From NCBI GenBank assembly GCA_947172415.1, contig OX359193.1, forward strand, positions 4,024,501-4,088,500: a stretch of 64,000 bases of DNA, in the 5' to 3' direction. Below the pieces are notes generated by a model. It saw nothing but the letters and a program-made list of their open reading frames with translations. It did not search any database and was not told where the DNA came from. The stretch is from Chondrosia reniformis (taxonomy: Eukaryota > Porifera > Demospongiae > Chondrillida > Chondrillidae). This document shows positions 20,700-31,539 of this stretch, piece after piece (positions within the stretch are counted from its first letter, which is position 1; every line of letters starts with the position of its first letter). The translations under genes were made by a program, and so were the position numbers.

Positions 20700-22215
20700 A
20701 GTGTGTAACCTCGCTTAAAAATGCACATGTTCGCAAAGTTTGTTTTTTCATCTAATCTTGTCTTCGTCCTCTTCCTCATTGTCATGTTCATCTTCTTCCT
20801 CATCTTCTTCATCTTCTTCATCCTCGTCCGTATCCACAAAGATGTCTTCATCACTTTCCTCAGTGGAGATGCCATATGGAATACTGAACTCTGGTAATTC
20901 CTTTGTACATCGAATCAGATGGTTTTCGGTTCCATCCAGAGCATTGCTTAGGCCACACACCTTGAATGACTTCATCACACAGCTGCTCTGGGCACTGAGT
21001 AAGATGTTTGCCTGGACAATCCAGTCCACAATATGATCATTGGACACTTATTGTGCAGTGGATGCATCACCTTGGTTTATGTGCTGCACCATCAGTTCTT
21101 CCCAAAGGCCTCGTACGGTGTCTTTGATGGGTTTCTTCAGGGACACATCAATTGGCTGTACTTTACTTGTGCAGCTACCGGGGATGACTAGAAAAGTTGC
21201 ATTCGCTCTTGCCAGGGACTCGCAAACCTGGTCTGTCAGATGGGGGCAGAATGAATCAAATATTACGAGGCAGTGTCGTCCCTTTGTGTGGGGGATAAGG
21301 ACATCCTTAATCCATTTCTTCATAATGACTTGATCCATCCATGCCTTGACCTGAAACGTGCTTACAATTTTACTCTCCCTTCGCTTCACTTTCTTTAGGG
21401 ATCTTTCAGTTGTTCACTTGAAAATGACCATAGGTTTAAGCATTTGGCCTGCTGCTGAACATGATATAACATACATCACACGTTTCTTTCCTCCTATGGT
21501 CCCTCGAATCCGAACTTCTGTGTCACCCTTCCTAGTGATTGTACTTGATCTGGGCATGTCGAAGTACATGGGTGTTTTCTCCATATTGATGATTCGGTCA
21601 TTAGGGAAGTTGTGTCGCTCTCTCAAAGTATTAACATCATCCATCAACTTCTCCAGTTTCTTCTCCAGGTCAGCAGGAAGTTCCTGCTGGATGGATGTGT
21701 GTCTACGCAAAGACAAGGAATTGCGATGCATGAACTTTTGTAGCCACCCATCTGATGCACGGAAATTGGTGTAATAATGCTTTGCCCTGAATCATTTTTC
21801 TCTGAACAGGAAGTTTCATGTCCCTGGCTTCCAAAATCCACTGGACAATGAGCTGTTACGTAGGTCAATGGTCGTCCAGCATCCTTCCCTTTTGTTGATT
21901 TTTTCTTTCGTTCCCTAGGCAAAGCTCCCAGCCCTTTCCATCCCCGCAGGGTTGTTCTGGGGATGCCAAAGTGCCTTGATGCGTCGGCCTCACTATTGGC
22001 CTTGATGTAGTCGAGCATCTCCAGCTTCTGCCGTAGGCTGTACGTGGTGTAGATAGTTTTCTTCTTGCTGGAAGAGCTTTCAGCTTAGTCTGGAGATCTG
22101 CTTGGACCTGGTGTGGCAGTGTCAGTCGATAGGGTGGGTACATTGCTTGTCGATCCGATATGGGGCACGAAGGGCGGCGAGAAGGCAAGAAATACTCTGT
22201 GAGCTTCATCTTCGG
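20700..22215 (-). mobile_element. Tigger/pogo DNA transposon, decayed
   Basis: The low end starts CAGTGTGTAACCTCGCTTAA, a Tigger-type terminus; I could not find the matching far end. It contains the transposase described separately. Confidence 0.75.
20748..22209 (-). pseudogene. Tigger/pogo-type transposase, frameshifted
   Basis: Cut-and-paste transposase of the pogo/Tigger/jerky group. Pieces in order: N-terminal helix-turn-helix (MLDYIKANSEADASRHFGIP, then TTLRGWKGLG) at 21930-22018; DDE domain start (RIINMEKTPMYFDMPRSST) near 21550-21620; LVIFDSFCPHLTDQV and SKVQPIDVSLKKPIKD near 21110-21290; and a C-terminal acidic tail (Asp/Glu-rich) at 20750-20880. At least three frame changes break it. 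The first catalytic position reads NMEKTP where relatives have NMDET, a further sign of decay or divergence. Confidence 0.85.
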
Positions 22216-22727
22216 CTTTGACGGACCGTCTTCGCTGTCAGTAAAAATTATAGTCGATGGATCTCCTTCCCAGTCTGGGCCTGGTATCTCAGCAACAAAT
22301 TCAACTGAGCTTTCAGCCGAACTAGAAAGCTCTGGAGAAAATTCACAATCACTGAAGTGTATTTTTGAACCACCGAGGGAAACGAACAGCTTCTACATCA
22401 TAGACTATATAGCTATATATATAGTCGTACGTAGGAAAGACAAAAGAAGAGAGACAAGAAAGCGTCTTTGTTGCACACAGCCACACATCTGACGAACAGT
22501 TAGACTGCTTCCTCTGACATGATGAAAAATAGAGTTTAATGGCGGAAATTAGGAGACAGGAGATTCATCACGTTTAAAGTACACTAGATTGGATTTTTCT
22601 CCCCTGACAAAAATTAAAATGACGTATTTTTAGAGCGAATACGGTATCTCTATTGATTGAAAACTGATTTTATATTGATACCTCGGCTACTGTAAGCAAT
22701 TTAAAAGTTTATGATTACGTATTAGTT

Positions 22728-22849
22728 ATATCACGGCGCTGAGGTGTATATGGGTTTTTCACGTACGAGTCACGAGGGCCGGTTAGCGCCCGAGGGCAAG
22801 TACGTATATAAACCCATATACACCGAAACGCTGTGGTATGAGTGATATA
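22728..22849. repeat. Foldback element
   Basis: Arms TATATCACGGCGCTGAGGTG and, inverted, CACCGAAACGCTGTGGTATG followed by AGTGATATA, with GTATATGGGTTT and AAACCCATATAC inside. Non-coding MITE-like palindrome. Confidence 0.75.
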
Positions 22850-23038
22850 TACACTGTCGCTTCTTATCGCTATTTTGGCGGGACTTTCAGGATGGCTTAT
22901 CTAACGTCTGCTTGGTTTTGCTTAAGCACTGACGACTTCATAGAATGCTCTTGCCCTGACTACTTCAACTGTCCTAAATGTAAGGAGAATTGTCCACCCC
23001 CAAGAAGAAACATCTTAGTTTACCATATTTGGGCAAGG

Positions 23039-23096
23039 ATATAACAGGATTTAAGAATCCGATGGCAGTATATAGCTTCTTAAATCCTGTTATATC
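23039..23096. repeat. Short hairpin
   Basis: GATATAACAGGATTTAAGAA and its inverse TTCTTAAATCCTGTTATATC flank about 18 bases. A Cys-rich open frame lies just before it (22930-23030, ECSCPDYFNCPKCKENC) but I cannot assign it. Confidence 0.7.
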
Positions 23097-23259
23097 ACGA
23101 TTAATAAATTTAAATACAGGCGGTTGCCCCTGCAATGGAGTGTATTATCTAGTTATACATACTTTGATGTGAAGCAATAGTATATATATAACCGGAGTAT
23201 ATATTGGAGATATAAGCATTTGAAAATATAACAATAGAAGTGTAACTAAAATCAAGGTA

Positions 23260-23709
23260 CAGTGTAACCCGGATAATCCGCCACAATTCGTTCAAGCACT
23301 TTTTTGGCGGAATATTGAGTTTGGAAGATTAGCCAAATATCATCATTACGCAATACTATTTATAACTAGCTAAATAACACGATGAACGATATTTGCTCCT
23401 GCGTTGCCGTCGAATTCTTCCTCTTATAGTCACATATCGGGCCATTTTCAAGTCAGTTTTGGAACGTTTAGAGGCCATCTCTAAGATTTACTTCGTAAGA
23501 TTAAAATCTTGACGAAAGCGGCAGATTACCAAGGTGGAAAACACCTTTAAATTTGCAATTGAGGCAAGAAAATAATGGCGGATGGCAGATTTGGCGGTTG
23601 GTGGATTACATTGATACTTTTAGTATGCAAATGAATTCGTTCTAGAAGAACTCAGGCAGATTAGGCGGTTTGGCGTATTAAGCGGAGGCCAATTATCCGG
23701 GTTACACTG
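23260..23709. mobile_element. Tigger/pogo-type MITE flanked by TA
   Basis: Starts CAGTGTAACCCGGATAATCC and ends GGATAATTGGCCTCCGCTTA in reverse order with ...CCGGGTTACACTG at the terminus. TA on both sides. 450 bp, no transposase. Confidence 0.85.
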
Positions 23710-23883
23710 TATAAAGGAATTCATTTATGATTGCACAATCAAGCAGGTGATGTCTGCATCACCAACACGCATAAGTACACAAACAAAGGTTGACTTTGTT
23801 AATTGTCATTATAAATCTTAATTACAGTTGGAAGTCGATTATCTGAACTTGTCAGGACTGGAGGGTATTTGAAGTTTTGATGT

Positions 23884-23955
23884 TTTAGGGTGGCAGCCCC
23901 TTATATTGTTTTCATTTGCCAATTACGGTGTATGTTACGGAAAGATGTATACCCT
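23884..23955 (+). repeat. Interspersed repeat AGGGGCTGCC family, copy 1
   Basis: Contains GGCAGCCCCTTATATTGTTT then ATTACGGTGTATGTTACGGA. Related copies: 27118-27190 (plus), 34786-34866 (plus) and 42880-42962 (minus). Here it abuts the truncated 5' end of a retrotransposon. Confidence 0.55.
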
Positions 23956-25640
23956 CTCCACCAAACTGCGAGATGAATTAGCATCTCCTAAATTTGCCAA
24001 CCTACCACCTCACCAAATAAAAGGATATGCTGATGAGCTATCAGTCATCCCCTCCAACATTATAGAAAATCAGTCAATCCTTACTAAGATAGATGAACAC
24101 TGTTCAGAACTGCACTTACACCTCAGCCCATCTAAATGTATTTCCTATTGCCACGATGGTTCCAAACTGCTCCCTCTTAAACAGTTCGCACTTTCTGCAG
24201 GGAAAACTAAGAACATAGCATCTTCCCCTGTCATCTTCCTTGGCAAAACTATTTCCACCTCAGAATCCAGACGCAGAAATACGGTAGCCACCAAACTGAG
24301 AGAGTCCATTGCATCCCAACTAAGAAAGATCAACACCTGTCGCCTAAGAGGAAAATATAAAACTTGGATCCTTCAGAATTATCTGCTACCTTCACTCCAG
24401 TTCTCACTAGCGGTGAACCCACTACCTGCCTGCACACTTTCCAGTATCCAAAGGCCCATAACCAAGTGTCTCAAGCAATGGTTAAACCTGCCTATATGTG
24501 CTACTCCAGCAGTGCTCTTACACAAACATAGCCTCAACATCAAGTTCCTACCAAACTATTCAGAAGAAGCCCAACTGAGCTACCTTACTACAACAGCACT
24601 TTCTACAGACAAGACCATCCAAGACATCCATCAACTTGCCCTTCGTATGTTCCTCCCTAACTGTATTGAAGCCTACAACCTAGCCAAAGAAGCACTCAGC
24701 CACAAAGCACAGGTTTCCCAAACCAGACAAAGGGAGCTGGCAAAAACTGGCCTTACAACTCTGAACTCAGAAAACTGTGAACAACAGCTCCACACTCTGA
24801 AGGTCCAGAACAGCCTTCTACAAACCATTGCTTTAGAAGAGGCCAATCCAGTGTGGAAGAGAATTCTCAATGGACTCCCATCAGGCCAATTTCCTTAATG
24901 GCCAGAGCCAGCATAGACTGCCTCCCAACTCCATCTAACCTGTGCAGATGGAGTTATAAAGTCAGCTCAAAATGCCCACTGTGTCACCGACCACACTGCA
25001 ACATCAAACATGTCCTAAATTGCTGCCCCACAGCTCTTATTCAGGGGTGATACACCTGGAGACATCACAAAATTCTCCACCTCCTTTACCAAAGCTTCCA
25101 ACCCCAAAGCCACCATCTCCTGTGAACTAGAGGGTCTCAGAGCAACCGATAACCCACCATCAACCATTCCCCAAGTCTCCTCTTCACAACTGACAGACCT
25201 GACCTCACACTCTTCTATGAAGACAAAGTTCACCTAGTGGAGTTAACAGTTCCATGGAACTCAACAGAGAACCTCATGGAGCCCACCATCATAAAGAAAC
25301 TAAAGAAAATTACTAAATTATGATGACAGAACTCTTAGAAACTGGGTTACTCCCCTCTCTGACAACAATTGAAATTGGAAGATTAGGTCATCACAACCCT
25401 GACACCGTCCATCGCTTGATGATATTCGCTCCCAGCTTCACCACAACAGACAGGAGGAATACATTGCTGAAATTTGTCAAATCAACAATCCAGAGCACCA
25501 AAACTATATATATTCATGGCCCATGTAGCACCAACCTGGTGTCCAAATTGAACATGATTATATGTACGTACTTACTGTTCAGTCACATATTTTATCATAT
25601 TTTGTTATATTTATGCTGTACTTACTAATATTTCCTTATG
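23906..25640 (+). pseudogene. Non-LTR retrotransposon with restriction-like endonuclease, 5'-truncated
   Basis: The long frame 23906-24898 begins in the reverse transcriptase at motif C, which reads GYADELSVI instead of YADD, and runs through the thumb. A second frame (to 25050) carries the zinc knuckle CPLCHRPHCNIKHVLNCC. A third piece near 25190-25320 reads PDLTLFYEDKVHLVELTVPW, the PD-x-ExT core of a restriction-like endonuclease, and the last (25320-25560) reads ETGLLPSLTTIEIGRLGHHN. This order (RT, CCHC, RLE) is that of R2/R4/Dong-like elements, which nick target DNA and copy their RNA into it. Frameshifts and truncation make it inactive. Confidence 0.8.
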
Positions 25641-25767
25641 ACTCCTACATAACTGCCTTGCCAGGTACATGTTTTTTCACTCTAAAAAAAAACTTTTTTT
25701 CCCCTGTGTCATAGGCATGATTTTTGTATCACTCATACAAATAATGAAGTGTTTTCCCCCTATATAA

Positions 25768-25812
25768 TACATCGTTTTGCAAATGGCGGCTTTCAGGAAG
25801 CTTTAGTTAACG
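25768..25812 (+). repeat. 80-bp interspersed repeat, copy 2 (partial)
   Basis: ATACATCGTTTTGCAAATGG followed by GGCTTTCAGGAAGCTTTA matches the copies at 16150-16240 and 43965-44062. Confidence 0.65.
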
Positions 25813-25883
25813 AAGCTTTTCCATTGTTATTTATAAAGCGTCCTCAATCGTTAAGATTATATTAAATCTCAACAAAGTGGCCA

Positions 25884-25953
25884 AGTAGTTCGAGTTAATT
25901 CGGGGGGGGGGGGGGGGTGCAGCCTTACGAGTTTTTAAACTCGAACTATTTGT
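25884..25953. repeat. Hairpin repeat with G16 run, copy 1
   Basis: AAGTAGTTCGAGTTAATTCG, a run of 16 G, then GAGTTTTTAAACTCGAACTA. The outer parts pair. The same hairpin occurs at 52693-52762 just after a Helitron, so it may be a shared transposon end. Confidence 0.75.
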
Positions 25954-26329
25954 TTTTAAAGAGCCTATAGTGTACATACAAATGTATCACATATAGTCTA
26001 CTAAAGTAATCATTGTCTGTTTCTGCTTTCTTTGATGGTTAGAACTATTCTCTTTTTCTTATTACAGTTACCAGCTGTAGCCATAACTGCTAAATTATTA
26101 ATTAGTAGTGGTGATTTGCGGAAGATTGTATAATGATCGCCGACGTCGGGTTAATCGACGTTTTCGGATGTAATTTGAACTCACTGCTTTTACTGATTCC
26201 TGTACATTTGCATATTCTGTTAATGTTCTTTTCTATAATTAGTGAAGCATTTTTGAATACGAAAGGTTTATATTCATTGTCTGCAATCGTTGCATACATT
26301 TGCAAGTACAGTATGTAAATTAAGCATAC

Positions 26330-26389
26330 TAAAGTTTGCTTGACAGTTATAGCTTGTTCCTGTGGACCTTCCTTAACGTCTTCGGCCAT
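26330..26389 (-). CDS. Possible first exon of an unidentified gene
   Basis: ATG at 26389 opens MAEDVKEGPQEQAITVKQTL and meets a donor GTATGC after 20 codons. The following sequence has an acceptor-like GATTGCAG but no convincing coding exon. Support is limited to start codon, charge pattern and donor. Confidence 0.25.
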
Positions 26390-28035
26390 AACTTAGCTGG
26401 CAAATAGTACTCTCCCATCCACTATTTATATATATATAGCTAAAATAGGAAGCGGAATAGGAAATGTATGTACGTATTATATATTATGCATTTGGGTTCT
26501 GTAACTATACTTCCGTTTTCATGTTTTTAAAAAGCTGATTAGGAAAGTGATTTTGTAGTCGTATATCTGTTGATGATGAGTGAGCCCGAGGATACTCCTA
26601 AGTCAGATCTAGAGAAGGAGGAGGAAGAAGTGAGAATCCAAGTCCACCTCAAATTGATCATGAACCAAAAGTATTTGACACACAAGTATAGCTACAACCT
26701 AAAAATAAAAATTATTACTCTTAGCATTTTTATTTTAGTTATAGTTCTCCAACATTGAAGTATAAATTACAGATTTAAGAAACGTTTTGAAGTTACTACA
26801 TTGGATATGATAGTTGAATATAGTTAAGCGTTTTTACTGCAGTAGAGCGAACTCGAACAATTTCGGTTCGTAGACCTTCCTCAGCCAATAGTAATAATAT
26901 TCAACTGTCATATATCAAACGCAGCAATGAATCTTTACTCTGTTGTCACATTGGATATATTGTTTTGAAAAACCTTTTTTGATTGTCTTTCTCATCAAAA
27001 AACGCAACTGCGTCATAGAATATATTTTCGATTTTTGCATGTATTTTAATTGTGACTGCATATGATGACTCAAGAAATCAAAACCAAACCTTCTACACCT
27101 GGTAAAGCATTCTACTTTTTGGGGCACCTAGGCACCCCTATATTGTTTTCAGAAATTATGTTAACGTATGGCTACCTGTTCATAACCTTGTATAATATGT
27201 CAAGAAATGGCGGGCGTTCAGTTGGCTTTTGTTTTCTAGTTAAAAATTGGCTTTTTACTAAAATTTGGAAATGGGCCGTTAAGACCTAAAACATTTCTGG
27301 TTGACACCTAGATCATAATTCAACTCCCTATTGACCGGATCATAAAATGTTGCTTCTGCTTCTGCTATGCTTGGTAATATATATTAAGCTATATATATAA
27401 ACTATAATTAAGTTGTATATGGTTTTATAATGATTGGATATAATATAATTGTGGTCCATTTTAACTACAGACTGAGCCACTATAGAGTCTTTCAGCTCAT
27501 AAAGGGTTAACTTGCTGATGCATGTTGCTTTGTTTTTATAGATCTTCATTTTTAGTTCTGGATCCGTCCAAGGCTCTAATAATTGGTCAAGTGATTATGA
27601 GGATGATAAATTACGAATAATGAAAATGAAAAAAATGGTGATGATGATAGAAATGGTGGAGATAATTGGAAACTAGAATCTGATGATTTTGATATAAATA
27701 TAGATTAGGATGAATTTGAAGGAGATTGGGATGAAGAGAACTTGTCTTCAAGATAGAATTAAAAGGTTTTCCTTAAGGGCAGTCTAGGTTCTCCAAAATC
27801 TCTCACTATGGTGGGGGATTTTGTAGAACCTCTGCATAAAAAGTACATTTGATGCCTATACACGCCACACAATATATTGTAGGTTTTTGAATAACAGTAC
27901 TAGTGCATGCATGGATGCCACCTTTTCATTCTTTATTGTGTCACGGTACTAGTGTATATAAATAAGTTAAAACATTTTTGGGTCACTGTACTATCTGTAT
28001 AATATGCAAGTGTTAAGCTTTTCAATTATATTTAA
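26390..28035. other. AT-rich interval with two acidic open pieces
   Basis: A plus-strand ATG at 26570 opens MMSEPEDTPKSDLEKEEEEV for 62 codons, and Asp/Glu-rich sequence recurs at 27555-27760 with stops. These could be remnants of a transposase N-terminus. A small hairpin (AGGTTCTCCAAAATC with GATTTTGTAGAACCT) lies at 27789-27833. A copy of the AGGGGCTGCC repeat is at 27118-27190. Confidence 0.35.
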
Positions 28036-28531
28036 GGGTACCTGCCGCGTTAAAGTGTAAACACCACCCCCCAGACTGCCGATGACCACTTTAATGGCTC
28101 AAAAGTAAAAACCGTCTACTATTACCTTTTAAAGGTCCATTTTCACCTTCAAATATTTTGAAATCTTCCAAATAACCTTTGGTCAGCTTATTATGCGCAA
28201 CAATACTGTACAATTAAAAACCGCTAAGGAAACAAGTCCTCCTTTTAGATGGCCATTTTAAAAAAAAATATAACTCTGAAAATTTTACCGTAAACTTTTC
28301 CTTTTTCCGTTAACACTTGCGTAATCTATATACCTACAATATATATTTGTTTCTTTTAAAATATAGTTATACTATGGTTTAAACCTATAATATTTTAGAC
28401 AAAGATTCTAATGTAAAAGCGCTATCGATATATATAAATCTCAAAGTTATCATACGATTTTTTAAAGTTGCGGCGGTTAAGGGTCTAAAGAATTTCAAGC
28501 CAATATAATGGTCATCTGCGGGTAAGGGGTT
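28036..28531. repeat. Possible MITE with imperfect inverted ends
   Basis: ACTGCCGATGACCACTTTAATGG near 28075 pairs with TATAATGGTCATCTGCGGGT near 28504. About 430 bp non-coding sequence lies between. Confidence 0.45.
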
Positions 28532-28689
28532 AATGTACACTGTTGATATGTTACAAAGAAAATACTTAAGTAGACGTTTTATAAAAGCTATATACAATTC
28601 AATTCAATTGAATATAGAGTGTACCATGCCAACTTGTGGTACTAGGACCCAATGCGGTCCAATGCAGCACTATATATACACAGCAAACA

Positions 28690-29262
28690 AATCACCACCG
28701 GCCTTTGACAATCTTTTTCAACATTGACAACTTTGGCTTCTTCTGTAAATCCTTATTCCATTCTTCTCTCACTTTCTGCCATGCAGAACTCTCCAGCATT
28801 CACTTCAGTTCCACCTCCGATATGTTTTTCACCTGCTCACACTCTGAACTGCAAAACCGTGCAACGTAATCTCGCCAACCAAACCACTGGCAGATCCCCC
28901 ATTTCTAATAATAATGACACTCTAGGGTGCAAGGTTCCAATGCCAAAGAACATACGTATTGCCTTCAGATGTATCTGCTCGAAAGCCTCTAGATTGCAAA
29001 GGCACCTCCAAATCTCAGCTCCAGAACGAGAACTGATCAGCTCCTTGATCGCCCTGATACCTACATCGCCCACTTCCACTCTGCACCACTGAAACAAAGC
29101 CCCCAGAGCCTCCTTCCCTCCCACCACCTTGTCTTGTACCATCTCATTAAGGTCCAAGAACTCATCCACCACACAGCCCAAGTATTTGTAACAGCTCACC
29201 ATTGAAATCTCCTTGCCATCCACCATGTACCTTATCTCGTTTCTTATCTGATCCTTCTTCCA
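28690..29262 (-). pseudogene. 3' fragment of an APE-type LINE (RT C-terminal region)
   Basis: The frame 28837-29226 reads YKYLGCVVDEFLDLNEMVQD, GAEIWRCLCNLEAFEQIHLK, AIRMFFGIGTLHPRVSLLLE and GDLPVVWLARLRC, the conserved region downstream of reverse transcriptase in RTE/CR1-like elements. It is truncated at 29262 beside the Tc1 element and degraded below 28837. Confidence 0.7.
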
Positions 29263-29276
29263 GATATGCTATATAT

Positions 29277-30642
29277 ATACACACACGCTCAAAAGAAACT
29301 TTACACTTACGCAATATTAAATATGGAGTTGGTAAAGACTCTTCGTTCCCTTTGAGAAAATTGCTGTTATATTTACGTATACCCGCGAAAGCGAACGAAT
29401 ATACGCTATCAACTGTTTTCCCGCCTATACTGAGTTGCTACAAAACATTAGAGTGAAAATCATGATAAAACTAACTCTCATTGACAGAGCACGTATTATT
29501 GTCCTCACGGAGCATGGTGTTTCTCAACGCCAAGTTGCTGCTCAGGTTGGCTGTAGCCACACCTGCGTGAGAAATTTGCTCCTAAAATATGAGAAGACAG
29601 GCACAGTGGAAGATCAACCCAAATGCGGACGTTCAAAAAAGCTCAGTGACAGAACAAAGACCATAATATTACATTTATGCAAGAAAGATAGATTTCGCCC
29701 TGCTACATCCATCACAGATGAGCTGAATGTAAACTATGGCATTCAGTTTCCGTGTCAACGGTAAAGAGAACATTGGCTGACTTTGGGATGCATGGGAGAA
29801 TTGCAAGACGGCAACCTTTTCTTAGCGCAGCTAACAGAAAAAGCGTCTGCAATTTGCCTCTGAACATAAAGATTAGACGGTCGAATACTGGGGTAAAATC
29901 ATATTTTCAGATGAATCAAAATTCAATTTATATAAGAGCAACAGATGTAGCTATGTTCGTAGGAACTCAAGTGAGGCATTGAATCCCTGTTGCATTCAGC
30001 AAACTGTCAAACATGGTGGAGGAAGTGTTATGGTATGGGGAGCGTTTACTTTTTTGAAATTGTCGACTCTACCGAGAATCAGTCATCGTCTAAATGCGCA
30101 AGACTTTATCCAACTGCTGAAGGACAATCTCTTGCCATTCCTTATGGAATTTCCACCAGGGGAAGAGTCTTCCAGCAAGACAATACTCCAATTCACACTG
30201 CAAAAGCAACTTCGTCCTTTCTTGTAAGCAATGTCGTCAAGTTAATAAAATGGCCACCACAATCGCCTAATCTTAATCCCATAGAGCATCTATGGGACGA
30301 ATTGGACCGAGTCACAGGAAAGAAGATGGCTGCAACAAGCTGTTGTTTAAGTTTGGACAGTTTCTACCGGTCCCTGCAAGAAGCATGGACATCCATTTCT
30401 AAAAACTATTTAGTAAAGTTGTTAAAGTCGATGCCCAAAAGAATAGACTCTGTAATTAAATCAAAATGTGCACACACTAAATATTAGTTACCAAATTTGT
30501 TTATAATATTCTCTATTATATCGCCAGTTTTCATTTATTTCTGTCGTTTTTTGTACGATTTCCATGTTGATTTTCGAAATTTAATGTTACACGATGTCGC
30601 CATTTTATCCTAGGGGAAAGTTTCTTTTGAGCACCACTGTAT
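29277..30642 (+). mobile_element. Tc1/mariner-type transposon
   Basis: Ends CACGCTCAAAAGAAACTTTA and, in reverse, GTGGTGCTCAAAAGAAACTT, adjacent to TA-rich sites. About 1.37 kb, the usual Tc1 size. It lies between a LINE fragment and a Helitron. Confidence 0.85.
29462..30487 (+). pseudogene. Tc1-type DD34E transposase, frameshifted
   Basis: Cut-and-paste transposase. The N-terminal part (IDRARIIVLTEHGVSQRQVA) is a paired-type helix-turn-helix; the middle frames carry GGGSVMVWGAF; the C-terminal frame holds FQQDNTPIHTAK (second Asp) and SPNLNPIEHLWDEL (final Glu, DD34E spacing). The first Asp region (SDES) is in a third frame. At least three frameshifts (near 29755, 29900 and 30170) disable it. 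Confidence 0.85.
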
Positions 30643-30648
30643 ATATAA

Positions 30649-31110
30649 TTAAAATATAGAGTGGACAACTTCAAATTGATTTAGAGGATGTTGAAGGTAT
30701 ATTGACATTTGACTGAAATTGTCTTCTATAGCATTATCAAGGGCATGGGGACAATATCTTGTCCACATTTTACTAGGTACATCATATGACAGTAGGCTTG
30801 TCTGTAAAAAATGAGAAAACACCAATATCTCTACATTAGTGCCCCAAGTTTTATCTTTATCCATTTGAGTTTGGTGAATGTATTCATGCACACTGGTTTC
30901 ATTTATATGAGGACCAATTATTAGATGGCCTATAGTGTATATGTGACAGATAATTGTCTCATCTATTTTCATATGTTGGTTTTCTACTCCTGTTAAAACA
31001 TTAGAAAAAGATTTAAATAGACAATTTCCATCTCCTTGAATGCTTTTGATGGTATATGGATTAGGAGGACCAAGAAGGGTGTTAGGACTACCAGGAGAGA
31101 TTCTATCCAT
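30649..31110 (-). pseudogene. OTU cysteine protease-like domain of the Helitron
   Basis: Reads SIQGDGNCLFKSFSNVLTG, the Asp and Cys of the OTU active site, and ends near LNQFEVVHSIF. In OTU proteases the last strand carries the catalytic His (NHFEVV-like); here it is Gln, so activity is unlikely unless sequence decay is recent. OTU domains are known in animal Helitron-like elements. Confidence 0.75.
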
Positions 31111-31539
31111 CTTTCTAAATGCAAGATTAAGTTTTGAGCATGCATTACATCTCCACTCTTCATTTACTTGGAAGTGTTTTAATGGACTTCTATTAATGTT
31201 TACTATAGAATTGGTGGTTTTCCTACAAGTTGTGTCATTTTTTGGGCTTTGACAACTTTTCTATTGTTCACCTTTTTCCTTTTTGCTGGAGGCTTGGTTG
31301 TTTGAATAAAGGCATTATTTAAAATTGGAGAAAATGATTTACTAGACTCATGAGTGGGAGGAATTCGTTTTGCCACTGGAACCTCAATATTATCTCTAGA
31401 AATTAACTGATATATGGTGGAACATCTAGAAAAAGCTGGTATTGAAAATAAAGGAAGATCTTTTCTATATGTTTGCCAAAGTCAATTTACTTCTTTCAAA
31501 CAGTTTATACTGACTTTAACTGACTGTGAAATAAAAGTA

